Source: Pseudobutyrivibrio ruminis (GTDB lineage: Bacteria; Bacillota; Clostridia; Lachnospirales; Lachnospiraceae). Taken from it: DNA of 45,824 nt. The stretch is taken from the NCBI RefSeq assembly GCF_015057245.1, contig NZ_SVET01000020.1, forward strand, positions 1-45,824. Direction: 5' to 3'. Shown here one piece after another: positions 1 through 7,278 of the stretch. Positions within the stretch are counted from its first letter, which is position 1; each line of letters opens with the position of its first letter. Both the position numbers and the translations under genes were made by a program. The notes beneath the pieces are model-generated. The model was not told where the DNA came from and did not search any database. It worked only from the letters and a program-made list of their open reading frames with translations.

Positions 1-15
1 AATGAAAACTCCCGC

Positions 16-35
16 AAAAATCTGGCTTCGCCAGA
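16..35 (-). terminator. Rho-independent terminator of the DUF362 operon
   Basis: Read on the minus strand, a 6-bp stem TCTGGC/GCCAGA with a GAA loop is followed directly by TTTTTG. It lies about 70 bases beyond the stop of the DUF362 gene, the last gene of its operon. Two further perfect hairpins lie between (41-58 and 73-102). Confidence 0.65.
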
Positions 36-40
36 TACGC

Positions 41-102
41 CTTTGCATAAATGCAAAGCCTAGTCAAATACGATTATTGAAAAACTGATGTTTTTCAATA
101 AT
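41..102. repeat. Two perfect hairpins after the DUF362 gene
   Basis: CTTTGCAT-AA-ATGCAAAG (41-58) and a 13-bp perfect stem with a TGAT loop (73-85 pairing with 90-102). The second begins right after the DUF362 stop codon. Neither has a clean T-run after it, so they may protect the transcript 3' end or pause polymerase before the terminator at 16-35. Confidence 0.5.
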
Positions 103-990
103 CTATAATTCAATTAATTCATATTCAAGACTTCCTACGCCAAGCTTTGCAGCTGTAGCAGGTGTGTGCTCACCATTTCTGGATGTAACTCTCTCAAGGA
201 AGTGGTCACGTCCAACATCCTTTGAAGCGTATACCAAATCCAGACAAGCTCTATCGATTGCAACCGGATCCAAGCTTGCAAGGATACCGATATCCTTAAG
301 GCATGGGTCCTCAGCTACTGCACAACAATCACAGTCTACTGACATATTTGCCATAACATTGATAAATGCAATGTTCTTGCCAAAGTGGTCTACTACTGCA
401 GATGCAGCCTCTGCCATACTTTCAAGGAAAGCGTTCTGCTCTGGCAAGTCGTTCCAAACAATATCCTGCTCACTGGCTTTATTGTATTTGCCAGCTGAGT
501 GGATTTGTACCTTGCCTGCACATGATGCACAGCCAATTGAAAGCTGCTTTAAAGCTCCGCCGTAGCCTCCCATTGGATGTCCCTTAAAATGAGAAAGTAC
601 AAGCATTGAATCGTAATTAAGGAAGTTCTTTCCCATTATATCAGTCTTAAGATGGGTACCGTTTTTGACTGGAATTTCAATATCTGGTCCTTCAGCATCC
701 ATCAAATCAACATCAAAAAACTCATTCCAGCCATGTCTCTTTAATAATTTGATATGCTTATCTGTGTAGTTTCTTTCACCTTCGTAGGCTGTGTTGCACT
801 CTACAATAGTGCCTTTCACATGCTCTACCATTGGTTTCCAGAATTCAGGCTTTAGATAATTCTGATTACCTTCCTCACCAGAATGCACCTTTACGGCAAC
901 CTTACCTGGTAATGCGATTCCAAGCTTATCGTACATTTTTACTACAGCTTCTGCTGTAACGTCTTTAATAAAATAAACTTTAGATGCCAT
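103..990 (-). CDS. DUF362-domain protein
   Basis: A protein of about 295 residues with the DUF362 pattern, a conserved family of unknown biochemical role that is often linked to iron-sulfur proteins. Visible features are the glycine/histidine stretch SHFKGHPMGGYGGA, a paired-cysteine motif IGCASCAGK and a downstream cysteine cluster DCDCC, which could bind a metal or an Fe-S cluster (inference). I chose the ATG at 988-990 because AGGAGGG sits upstream at normal spacing; an in-frame start at 1011 has no ribosome site. It is third in a likely operon behind the ABM-fold protein and TetR regulator, with a gap of 47 bases to the TetR gene. No membrane segment or signal peptide is seen. Confidence 0.8.
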   Translation of the reverse strand: MASKVYFIKDVTAEAVVKMYDKLGIALPGKVAVKVHSGEEGNQNYLKPEFWKPMVEHVKGTIVECNTAYEGERNYTDKHIKLLKRHGWNEFFDVDLMDAEGPDIEIPVKNGTHLKTDIMGKNFLNYDSMLVLSHFKGHPMGGYGGALKQLSIGCASCAGKVQIHSAGKYNKASEQDIVWNDLPEQNAFLESMAEAASAVVDHFGKNIAFINVMANMSVDCDCCAVAEDPCLKDIGILASLDPVAIDRACLDLVYASKDVGRDHFLERVTSRNGEHTPATAAKLGVGSLEYELIEL

Positions 991-1037
991 AGATACCCTC
1001 CTATAAATCATTTTATATTTTTATTTTAGTTTATTAT

Positions 1038-1658
1038 TTATTCAAAAATCAATTTCAAAAAATCGTATGACATGTTGTAGATGGTAGTCTTTGCATATGA
1101 CAGCTTTACCTGGTCCATAGCCTCCATCTGCTTGTCCGTAGGGTAAACATAAGGATATATGCCATACATGTAAGGGAAGAATGCATATCTAATCTGCTCG
1201 CATTTTTTCTTATCAATCCCCTCTAAATTCTTTGCCAGGCACTCTTCGAAAATATCTACAGATTCCTTGAAAGCACTTTTAAACTCTGCCAATAATTCCA
1301 ATCTGCTGTTATCCTCAATCTCATAGAGGTTCATTGCAGATATCTTTAGAAGTGTTTTTCTATCCTCCATTGTCTTTGCAATGGCCTTAGCCAAATTATC
1401 TGCATCAAGCTTCTTGCCGCCGTCAATAATTTCCCTCAAGGCTTCGTTCCATTTTGAATATTCCCTAGTGAGAATCCCTAAGAAAATCTCTTCCTTAGTT
1501 TGGAAATAATTATATATAGATGGACGAGAAAAACTGGTCTCTGTGCTAATGTCCTTTATGGTGATGCTATGAAAACCTTTTGTTTCATAAAGCTTCTCGC
1601 AAGCATCCATTATTTCTTCTCTTCTTTTATCAATAGTTTCTTTTAATTCAACTGCCAT
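1038..1658 (-). CDS. TetR-family transcriptional regulator
   Basis: 206 residues. The N-terminal helix-turn-helix is typical of TetR/AcrR: KGFHSITIKDISTET then SRPSIYNYFQTKEEIF, about residues 27-62. The rest is a helical ligand-binding and dimer domain. The gene lies 10 bases after the ABM-fold gene and before the DUF362 gene, so it is probably co-transcribed and autoregulated through the two TGACA-N3-TGTCA boxes ahead of the operon. The Shine-Dalgarno is weak (GTGG type), which fits low expression through coupling to the upstream gene. The inducer cannot be read from the sequence; a small reactive or redox-active compound is a guess from the neighbours. Confidence 0.85.
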   Translation of the reverse strand: MAVELKETIDKRREEIMDACEKLYETKGFHSITIKDISTETSFSRPSIYNYFQTKEEIFLGILTREYSKWNEALREIIDGGKKLDADNLAKAIAKTMEDRKTLLKISAMNLYEIEDNSRLELLAEFKSAFKESVDIFEECLAKNLEGIDKKKCEQIRYAFFPYMYGIYPYVYPTDKQMEAMDQVKLSYAKTTIYNMSYDFLKLIFE

Positions 1659-1668
1659 TTGGCCACCA

Positions 1669-1995
1669 CTACTTTCTTATAAATGACTGATCATGCTCAG
1701 GAAGCTCATCTGAAGTAAAACGCTCCACTGTCATATGCAAATCATATTTTTCTCTGAGCTCTGCAATTTTAGCCATCATAGGTGATTCATGATGCACATC
1801 AATTGCTTCCTGGTTCTCCCAGCTATCTATCAACAATACTGTCTCTGGGTCATCAAATGAAGTGTAATATTCGTATCGAAGATTACCAGCTTCCTCCCTG
1901 ATTTTCTGAACAGTACCACTATTTATCATTTCCTCAGCAAACTTCTTTGCTGCACCATTTTCACCTTTATATCTAAGATTTACTGCAATACTCAT
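1669..1995 (-). CDS. ABM-fold protein (antibiotic biosynthesis monooxygenase-like)
   Basis: 108 residues with the dimeric alpha+beta barrel pattern of the ABM family: an N-terminal strand (SIAVNLRYKGENGAA), the GNLRYEYYTSFDDPETVLLIDSWE block and a conserved HHESPMMAKI segment (residues about 68-77). Family members oxidise quinols or aromatic compounds without a cofactor, or degrade haem. The substrate here is unknown. The ATG at 1993-1995 has GGAGGGG upstream at good spacing, so the extension to 2022 was not used. First gene of the TetR/DUF362 operon. Confidence 0.8.
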   Translation of the reverse strand: MSIAVNLRYKGENGAAKKFAEEMINSGTVQKIREEAGNLRYEYYTSFDDPETVLLIDSWENQEAIDVHHESPMMAKIAELREKYDLHMTVERFTSDELPEHDQSFIRK

Positions 1996-2013
1996 AGCAC
2001 CCCTCCAATCTGA

Positions 2014-2064
2014 TGACACCATGTCAATTATCTATACTATAGCATCACGCTGACACAATGTCAA
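2014..2064 (-). promoter_or_regulatory. Promoter and twin TetR operators of the ABM-TetR-DUF362 operon
   Basis: Minus-strand -35 TTGACA (2059-2064), 17-base spacer, -10 TATAGT (2036-2041). Two copies of the dyad TGACA-N3-TGTCA lie at 2051-2063, overlapping the -35, and at 2014-2026, just past the start point. Their centres are 37 bases apart. This is the expected layout for repression by the TetR protein encoded in the operon; the pairing of regulator and site is inferred. Confidence 0.75.
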
Positions 2065-2106
2065 TTCAAGCAACCAAAAGCCTTTCATTTTCCTGACATC
2101 CTTTAA

Positions 2107-2181
2107 ATTAATAATCTTTTTAGACTTTTTAATTAGTAAAAATCAGTGGATAGATTTATACTAATAAAAAAGATTATTAAT
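2107..2181 (+). other. Long stem-loop abutting the ribosome site of the zinc peptidase gene
   Basis: A perfect 15-bp inverted repeat (2107-2121 with 2167-2181) encloses a second, 12-of-13 inverted repeat (2132-2144 with 2153-2165; loop 2145-2152). The outer right arm ends on the base before the AGGAGG ribosome site (2182-2187). The structure is all A/T rich. It could act as a leader RNA element controlling translation or stability. Confidence 0.5.
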
Positions 2182-2194
2182 AGGAGGAATAATA

Positions 2195-2908
2195 ATGTAC
2201 TACGGATATGGATACGGTTATGGCATAGATCCAACACTTATTCTTGTATTGATAGGTGCTGCTATCAGTGCGCTTGCATCTATGAATGTTCAGGGCACAT
2301 TTAGCAAATACAATAGAATTAGAAATTATCGAGGACTTACATCTAATCAAGTGGCAGAACATATACTTCACTCCGCTGGTATCTATGATGTAAAAATAGA
2401 ACGTATAAGAGGAAATCTGACTGATCATTATTCACCAAATGAAAAAGTACTTCGTCTTTCCGATGCCACCTACGGGCAGACAAGTGTCGCTGCAATCGGT
2501 GTAGCCGCACACGAATGCGGTCATGCCATTCAACATAAAGAGTCATACGCACCACTTAAACTTCGCGCCCTTTCAGTGCCGCTAGCGAATATTGGTTCAA
2601 AAGTTTCATGGCCAATTATTCTCATCGGTCTTTTACTAGGATACTCTACAATTGCAGAACTTGGTGTTTACCTTTTTTCATTTGTAGTTATTTTTCAGTT
2701 GATTACTCTTCCAGTGGAATTTGATGCTAGTGCTCGTGCACTTAGAATTCTCGATGAGGATAGATTATTAGAAGAAGATGAGCATAGAGGTGCAAAAAAA
2801 GTGTTGAAGGCAGCAGCGCTTACCTATGTGGCAGCTTTATTTACTACTATCCTTCAACTACTTAGATTAGTTTTGATTGTAAGCAGAGTAAGTCGTGATG
2901 ACGACTAA
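2195..2908 (+). CDS. Neutral zinc metallopeptidase, YugP-like membrane protein
   Basis: 237 residues of the YugP/Zn_peptidase_2 family. The zinc motif HECGH is at residues 106-110 and the family's downstream VEFDAS block is at about 174-179, likely giving the third ligand. An N-terminal hydrophobic helix follows a short tyrosine/glycine stretch (YYGYGYGYG), and there are two more hydrophobic segments around 137-172 and a C-terminal one around 205-230. It is expected to sit in the membrane with its active site near the bilayer; substrates of the family are not known to me. AGGAGG at 2182-2187 fixes the start. The gene is alone on its strand and its stop overlaps the convergent YitT gene by 4 bases. 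Confidence 0.85.
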   Translation: MYYGYGYGYGIDPTLILVLIGAAISALASMNVQGTFSKYNRIRNYRGLTSNQVAEHILHSAGIYDVKIERIRGNLTDHYSPNEKVLRLSDATYGQTSVAAIGVAAHECGHAIQHKESYAPLKLRALSVPLANIGSKVSWPIILIGLLLGYSTIAELGVYLFSFVVIFQLITLPVEFDASARALRILDEDRLLEEDEHRGAKKVLKAAALTYVAALFTTILQLLRLVLIVSRVSRDDD

Positions 2909-3765
2909 AACACTCTTTCCGGCATACTTTTTGATTGATATTGCATATAGCTAACTTTATAAACAGTAACGAATGCTTTTGGGTCTACCTTATCTATATA
3001 GGCCATGAGCTTTTGGAATTCGCCTTTATCAACAATAGTGATGATTTCATCGTGCTCTTCCATTCTGTAAGCTCCTGTCACCTTGTAAACGCTGGCACCA
3101 CTGTGAAGCTCATTTAGAATGTAATCTCTAATTTGAGCTTCATATGGTGAAACTATACATACACGTCTTTTTAATTTCTGGTCAAATATAAAATGATCAA
3201 GCACCATTCCATTTAAATATGTTCCAAGTATACTTAAAACAACTGTCTTTGAATCATAAGCCAGTGCTGAAGACAATGCTATGCATAGTCCCGCAATAGA
3301 CATGGCTTTTCCAATATCAATTCGGAAATATTTATTAAGAATCTTTCCAACTATATCAAGTCCACCCGATGATGCATTTCTATTAAATAAAATTGCGCTA
3401 CCAATACTAACCACAAATATGTAGCAAACAACATCAAGAGTAGCATCACCTGTGAGAGATGTGTAATCTGGCAACATTTTTTCAAATACACCAATTACAA
3501 CAGGAAGTAAAATTGATGTATATACTGTCTTGTAACCAAATTCTGGACCGCAAGTGATAAAGCCAATTATGAGCAATACCACATTAAGCACCATAGTGAT
3601 TTGTGACACTGAATATGGAATAAAATTTGTCAGCACAATGGCAAAGCCTGAAATACTGCTGACTGCTGCATGACTTGGCATCATAAAAAAGAATACAGCC
3701 GAACCTATAATTATGCTGGCAATTGTAAGAATGAAAAGTTCTTTGATAACGGATTTAACATTCAT
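2905..3765 (-). CDS. YitT-family membrane protein
   Basis: 286 residues. There are about five hydrophobic helices in the first 190 residues, including the family stretch NRNASSGGLDIVGKILNKYF, then a cytosolic DUF2179-like domain (QKLKRRVCIVSPYEAQIRDYIL to the end) seen in YitT proteins. The function of the family is not established. The start at 3765 follows a weak GGGTAGG ribosome site. The 3' end overlaps the convergent zinc peptidase gene by 4 bases, so the two transcripts must run into each other, as there is no room for separate terminators. Confidence 0.85.
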   Translation of the reverse strand: MNVKSVIKELFILTIASIIIGSAVFFFMMPSHAAVSSISGFAIVLTNFIPYSVSQITMVLNVVLLIIGFITCGPEFGYKTVYTSILLPVVIGVFEKMLPDYTSLTGDATLDVVCYIFVVSIGSAILFNRNASSGGLDIVGKILNKYFRIDIGKAMSIAGLCIALSSALAYDSKTVVLSILGTYLNGMVLDHFIFDQKLKRRVCIVSPYEAQIRDYILNELHSGASVYKVTGAYRMEEHDEIITIVDKGEFQKLMAYIDKVDPKAFVTVYKVSYMQYQSKSMPERVF

Positions 3766-3857
3766 ATTGTTTACCTACCCTATAATATTAATCCTTGTTT
3801 TAATTAACTAGGCGACTAATAGAGTACGGCTTGTATTCCCAAATGTCAATATGATAA

Positions 3858-4859
3858 TTACTTCAAATTTTCTTCGAAGAAACTCTGTAACTTATCAAAT
3901 GGGATATAGTTGTTATCGCCACCATCATAAAGATCTGTATGGCTTGCATTAGGAATAATCATGAGCTCTTTGTTTGCAGTATATTTACTGTCTTTTGTCA
4001 TGTTCTCATATGCATCCTTGCCGAAGTAAAGGGAATGAGCTTTCTCTCCATGTATAATTAGAACTGCGCTTCTGATTTCATTTGTATACTTTAGTATTGG
4101 CTGATTCATGAATGATTCACATCCAATCACATTCCATCCACCATTAGAATTAAGGCTACGCTTATGGTATCCTCTGTCAGTCTTGTAGTAATCATAGTAA
4201 TCCTTAACAAAGAATGAGGCATCCTCTGGAAGCGGATCAACAACTCCGCCACCAAGCTTATACTCTCTTGCTTTCAAATCCTCCAGACGTTGTGCGCACA
4301 TGGCAGCCTTTTTCTGATATCTAGCTTCTTCATTATCCTCAGAATCGAAGTAGCCATTTGCATTAACTCTTGTCATGTCGTACATAGTAGCGGCTACAGT
4401 TGCTTTGATTCTGGTATCAAGAGCTGCTGTATTAAGTGCCATTCCGCCCCAACCACAGATACCTATGATGCCGATTCTATCAGGATCTACCTTTTCATTT
4501 AATGAAAGGAAATCTACTGCAGCCATGAAATCCTCTGTATTAATATCAGGAGACGCCATGTATCTAACATTTCCGCCAGACTCACCTGTAAATGATGGAT
4601 CAAATGCAATTGTAAGAAATCCTCTTTCTGCCATAGTCTGAGCATACAAGCCTGAACATTGCTCCTTTACAGCACCAAATGGGCCAGATACTGCAATTGC
4701 TGGAAGTTTTCCCTCAGCATTCTTAGGTACATACATATCTGCCGCAAGAGTGATGCCATAGCGGTTTACAAATGTAACCTTCTCATGGTCAACCTTATCG
4801 CTCTTTGGAAATGTCTTATCCCAATCTGTTACTAAATTTAAACTCTCAACCTTAATCAT
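3858..4859 (-). CDS. Alpha/beta hydrolase with a putative cysteine nucleophile
   Basis: About 333 residues of the alpha/beta-hydrolase superfamily, dienelactone-hydrolase/YcjY-like in style. The nucleophile elbow reads IGIIGICGWGGMALN, placing Cys135 where most relatives have serine; a C-terminal IIPNASHTDLYD supplies the likely catalytic histidine, and VLIIHGEKAHSLYF precedes it. The substrate is unknown. ATG at 4857-4859 has GGAGG upstream; the in-frame start at 4874 overlaps that ribosome site and was rejected. The gene is divergent from a MerR regulator and is driven by a MerR-type promoter. Confidence 0.8.
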   Translation of the reverse strand: MIKVESLNLVTDWDKTFPKSDKVDHEKVTFVNRYGITLAADMYVPKNAEGKLPAIAVSGPFGAVKEQCSGLYAQTMAERGFLTIAFDPSFTGESGGNVRYMASPDINTEDFMAAVDFLSLNEKVDPDRIGIIGICGWGGMALNTAALDTRIKATVAATMYDMTRVNANGYFDSEDNEEARYQKKAAMCAQRLEDLKAREYKLGGGVVDPLPEDASFFVKDYYDYYKTDRGYHKRSLNSNGGWNVIGCESFMNQPILKYTNEIRSAVLIIHGEKAHSLYFGKDAYENMTKDSKYTANKELMIIPNASHTDLYDGGDNNYIPFDKLQSFFEENLK

Positions 4860-4922
4860 TTTAAATACCTCCATTTGCTATTATAAATTGAATTTATTTC
4901 AAAATCGTGATACGATGGTTGT

Positions 4923-4953
4923 ATGTTAATACCTAAAGTTAACTTTAAGTCAA
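4923..4953 (-). promoter_or_regulatory. MerR-type promoter of the hydrolase gene
   Basis: Minus-strand -35 TTGACT (4948-4953) and -10 TAACAT (4923-4928) are separated by 19 bases, two more than optimal, and the spacer holds the perfect 14-bp palindrome TAAAGTTAACTTTA (4934-4947). This is the hallmark of promoters that MerR-family activators twist into an active shape. The divergent merR-like gene next door is the obvious regulator. Confidence 0.85.
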
Positions 4954-4986
4954 GCTTTAATTTTAAAAAATTTTGGAGGAAAGTTT

Positions 4987-5430
4987 ATGTACTCAATTGG
5001 ACAAGTTTCAGAAATGTTTAATATACCTGTATCCACACTTAGATACTATGACAAAGAAGGCTTCTTCCCTAACATGGAACGCCAATCTGGAATCAGGAAA
5101 TTTTCAGATAGAGAAATTGGAGCTCTCCACATCATCGAATGTCTAAAAAGCTCCGGCTTAGAAATAAAAGAAATCAAGCAATTTATGGAGATGACCACCA
5201 AGGGTGCCGAAACCTACGCCGACAGAAAAGCTCTTTTTGAAGCCCGCCGTGATGCAGTAGAAGCCGAAATAGCCAACCTTCAAAAGACTCTAGACATGCT
5301 TAAATACAAATGCTGGTACTACGAGCAAGCCATGGCCGACGGCAGCGAAGACCGCATCAATGCCATGCTCCCCGACAAGCTTCCACCAGAAATCCAAAAA
5401 CTCTACGATAGCGGAAACGGACGCCACTAG
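4987..5430 (+). CDS. MerR-family transcriptional regulator
   Basis: 147 residues. The winged-helix DNA-binding domain is at the N terminus (YSIGQVSEMFNIPVSTLRYYDKEG), then FSDREIGALHIIECLKSSG, then a long dimerisation helix (about residues 75-115) and a short C-terminal part. It lacks the cysteine set of metal-sensing MerR proteins, so a small organic ligand or a stress signal is more likely. GGAGGAAAG upstream fixes the start. It is divergent from the alpha/beta hydrolase, whose promoter holds a MerR-type palindrome. Confidence 0.9.
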   Translation: MYSIGQVSEMFNIPVSTLRYYDKEGFFPNMERQSGIRKFSDREIGALHIIECLKSSGLEIKEIKQFMEMTTKGAETYADRKALFEARRDAVEAEIANLQKTLDMLKYKCWYYEQAMADGSEDRINAMLPDKLPPEIQKLYDSGNGRH

Positions 5431-5437
5431 GCGTCCG
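5418..5437 (+). terminator. Hairpin at the end of the MerR gene
   Basis: An 8-bp stem CGGACGCC/GGCGTCCG with an ACTA loop overlaps the stop codon (5428-5430). No T-run follows, so termination is uncertain. The GGACGCC/GGCGTCC core is the same as that of the ugd terminator at 6006-6029, at the other end of the palindromic element. Confidence 0.45.
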
Positions 5438-5448
5438 CCAGTATTCGC

Positions 5449-5994
5449 GATTGTATACGTGGTATCCCTTACTAGCCAATACAATCGCAGATTTAGGATT
5501 ACCTAAATGTGTAGTCGCCCATACTTATTAGTAGGTGTTCTTACAAAGTTTTACAATTCTATCGGTAAGGTATGGGTGGGACGGACAAACACTACACTAA
5601 GTAATCATCAGTCTTAAACTAGCTTTGTATTATTACTATTTGCTTTGGAGCGAACTTAGAATAATAAAAACAGGTTTTGTAATAGATAAGCATGAGGCGC
5701 CAAGGACGGCGCCGAGAGCCCGACAACGAAATGGACTGAGTTTAAGGGCGGTGCTTATGTATACAAAACCTGTTTTTTAATTATTCTTGGTGAACGGAGT
5801 AGCAAAAGTAATAATACAAAGACTAGTTAAGACAAGATGATTATATAAACTACATTGTCCGTCCCACCCATACATTACCTTCGAATAGTAAAAGCTTCAT
5901 AAGTACACCTACATATGGGCGACTTTACACATTAAGGTAATCCAGAAATCTGCTCAAATGATATTGGCTAGCAAGGGATACCACGTATACAATC
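5449..5994. other. 546-bp imperfect palindrome: candidate structured RNA or foldback mobile element
   Basis: The two halves are inverted copies of each other around 5721. Perfect paired blocks include 22 bp (5449-5470/5973-5994), 10 bp (5472-5481/5962-5971), 10 bp (5514-5523/5914-5923), 18 bp (5571-5588/5855-5872), 15 bp (5623-5637/5807-5821) and 16 bp (5666-5681/5762-5777); blocks of six or more add up to about 150 bp. Between them are internal loops and bulges. The tip (5693-5751) carries GGCGCC-N6-GGCGCC (5696-5713) and a GCCC/GGGC arm, so it branches. The outer left arm can also form its own 10-bp hairpin (5447-5456/5479-5488). There is no open reading frame of note, and it fills the gap between two convergent genes. 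No target-site duplication or transposase is seen. Confidence 0.75.
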
Positions 5995-6003
5995 TCCCTA
6001 CAT

Positions 6004-6029
6004 AAAAAGGACGCCGTGTGGCGTCCTTT
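6004..6029 (-). terminator. Terminator of ugd and the polysaccharide operon
   Basis: On the minus strand a 10-bp stem AAAGGACGCC/GGCGTCCTTT with a four-base loop runs into TTTTT. It lies directly after the ugd stop codon and closes the 6033-15096 transcription unit. Confidence 0.85.
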
Positions 6030-6032
6030 CCT

Positions 6033-7277
6033 TTAGTCTCTAGAGAATACGTCTCTGGTGTATACTTTGTCTTTTACGTCGTCTAGGCATGTGTCGTAGC
6101 GGTTTGCAATGATTGCATCGCTCATGGCCTTGAACTTTGAGAGGTCGTTAACGACCTTTGAGCCGAAGAATGTTGTGCCGTCTTCGAGGGTTGGCTCGTA
6201 GATTACTACTGTGGCGCCCTTGGCTTTTACACGCTTCATAACACCCTGGATTGATGACTGACGGAAGTTGTCTGAGTTAGACTTCATTGTAAGGCGGTAA
6301 ACGCCGATTGTAACTTCCTTCTCTGCTTCCTTGCTGTACTGGTTGGCTTCTTCGTAGCCATAGTAGCCAGCCTTTTTAAGAACCTGGTCAGCAATGAAAT
6401 CCTTACGTGTACGGTTTGATTCTACGATTGCTCGAATAAGCTCCTGTGGAACATCGTTGTAGTTTGCAAGAAGCTGCTTTGTATCCTTTGGTAAGCAGTA
6501 TCCGCCGTAACCGAATGATGGGTTATTGTACTGGTCTGTGATACGTGGATCAAGGCATACGCCCTTGATGATAGCCCGTGTATCAAGGCCCTTTGTCTCT
6601 GCGTATGTATCAAGTTCGTTGAAGTAGCTAACACGAAGAGCAAGGTATGTGTTAGCGAAAAGCTTTACAGCCTCTGCCTCTGTAAATCCCATAACGAGTG
6701 TGTCGATGTTTTCTTTGATTGCGCCTTCCTGAAGAAGTGCTGCAAACTCGTGAGCAGCCTTAGTAAGCTCAGCATCACTTTCGTCTGTACCAACAATGAT
6801 ACGGCTTGGATAAAGGTTGTCGTATAAAGCACGAGACTCGCGAAGGAACTCTGGGCTAAATAAGATTTTGTCTGAGTCCATCTTTTCACGGATGCGCTTT
6901 GTATAACCTACAGGAATTGTAGATTTGATAACCATGAATGCATTTGGATTTACTTTCTTAACAAGCTCGATAACTGCTTCTACTGCAGATGTATCGAAGT
7001 AATCCTTTGTGCTATCGTAGTTTGTAGGTGTTGCGATAACTACGAATTCTGCATCCTTGTATGCAGCCTCTCCATCGAGAGTAGCTGTTAAATCAAGCTC
7101 CTTGTTTGCAAGATAATCTTCAATCTCTGCATCAACGATTGGGGACTTTCTATTGTTAATTAATTCAACCTTTTCTGGAATAACATCTACTGCTGTTACA
7201 TGATTGTGCTGCGCAAGCAAAGTAGCAATTGAAAGACCTACGTAGCCTGTACCAGCCACTGCAATTTTTCTATTCAT
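6033..7277 (-). CDS. ugd: UDP-glucose 6-dehydrogenase
   Basis: 414 residues, the usual length for UDP-glucose/nucleotide-sugar dehydrogenases. The NAD-binding Rossmann motif is at the N terminus (IAVAGTGYVGLSIATLLA). The central SPEFLRES block and the catalytic FGYGGYCLPKDTKQL loop with Cys261 are intact, followed by a shortened C-terminal UDP-binding domain. It oxidises UDP-glucose to UDP-glucuronate in two NAD-dependent steps, supplying acidic sugar for an envelope polysaccharide. It starts one base after the GT2 gene stops, is last in the operon and is followed by a strong terminator. A related UDP-hexosamine substrate cannot be excluded from sequence alone. Confidence 0.92.
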   Translation of the reverse strand: MNRKIAVAGTGYVGLSIATLLAQHNHVTAVDVIPEKVELINNRKSPIVDAEIEDYLANKELDLTATLDGEAAYKDAEFVVIATPTNYDSTKDYFDTSAVEAVIELVKKVNPNAFMVIKSTIPVGYTKRIREKMDSDKILFSPEFLRESRALYDNLYPSRIIVGTDESDAELTKAAHEFAALLQEGAIKENIDTLVMGFTEAEAVKLFANTYLALRVSYFNELDTYAETKGLDTRAIIKGVCLDPRITDQYNNPSFGYGGYCLPKDTKQLLANYNDVPQELIRAIVESNRTRKDFIADQVLKKAGYYGYEEANQYSKEAEKEVTIGVYRLTMKSNSDNFRQSSIQGVMKRVKAKGATVVIYEPTLEDGTTFFGSKVVNDLSKFKAMSDAIIANRYDTCLDDVKDKVYTRDVFSRD

Positions 7278-7278
7278 T

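Noticed and set aside
5449..5994. Known large RNA (OLE, ROOL, GOLLD) or retron RNA
   Set aside because: I recognise none of their conserved blocks, there is no reverse transcriptase, and a single long rod does not match their layouts as I know them.
5449..5994. Ordinary insertion sequence
   Set aside because: No transposase frame and no matching target duplication at the edges. A miniature foldback element remains possible and is listed in findings.
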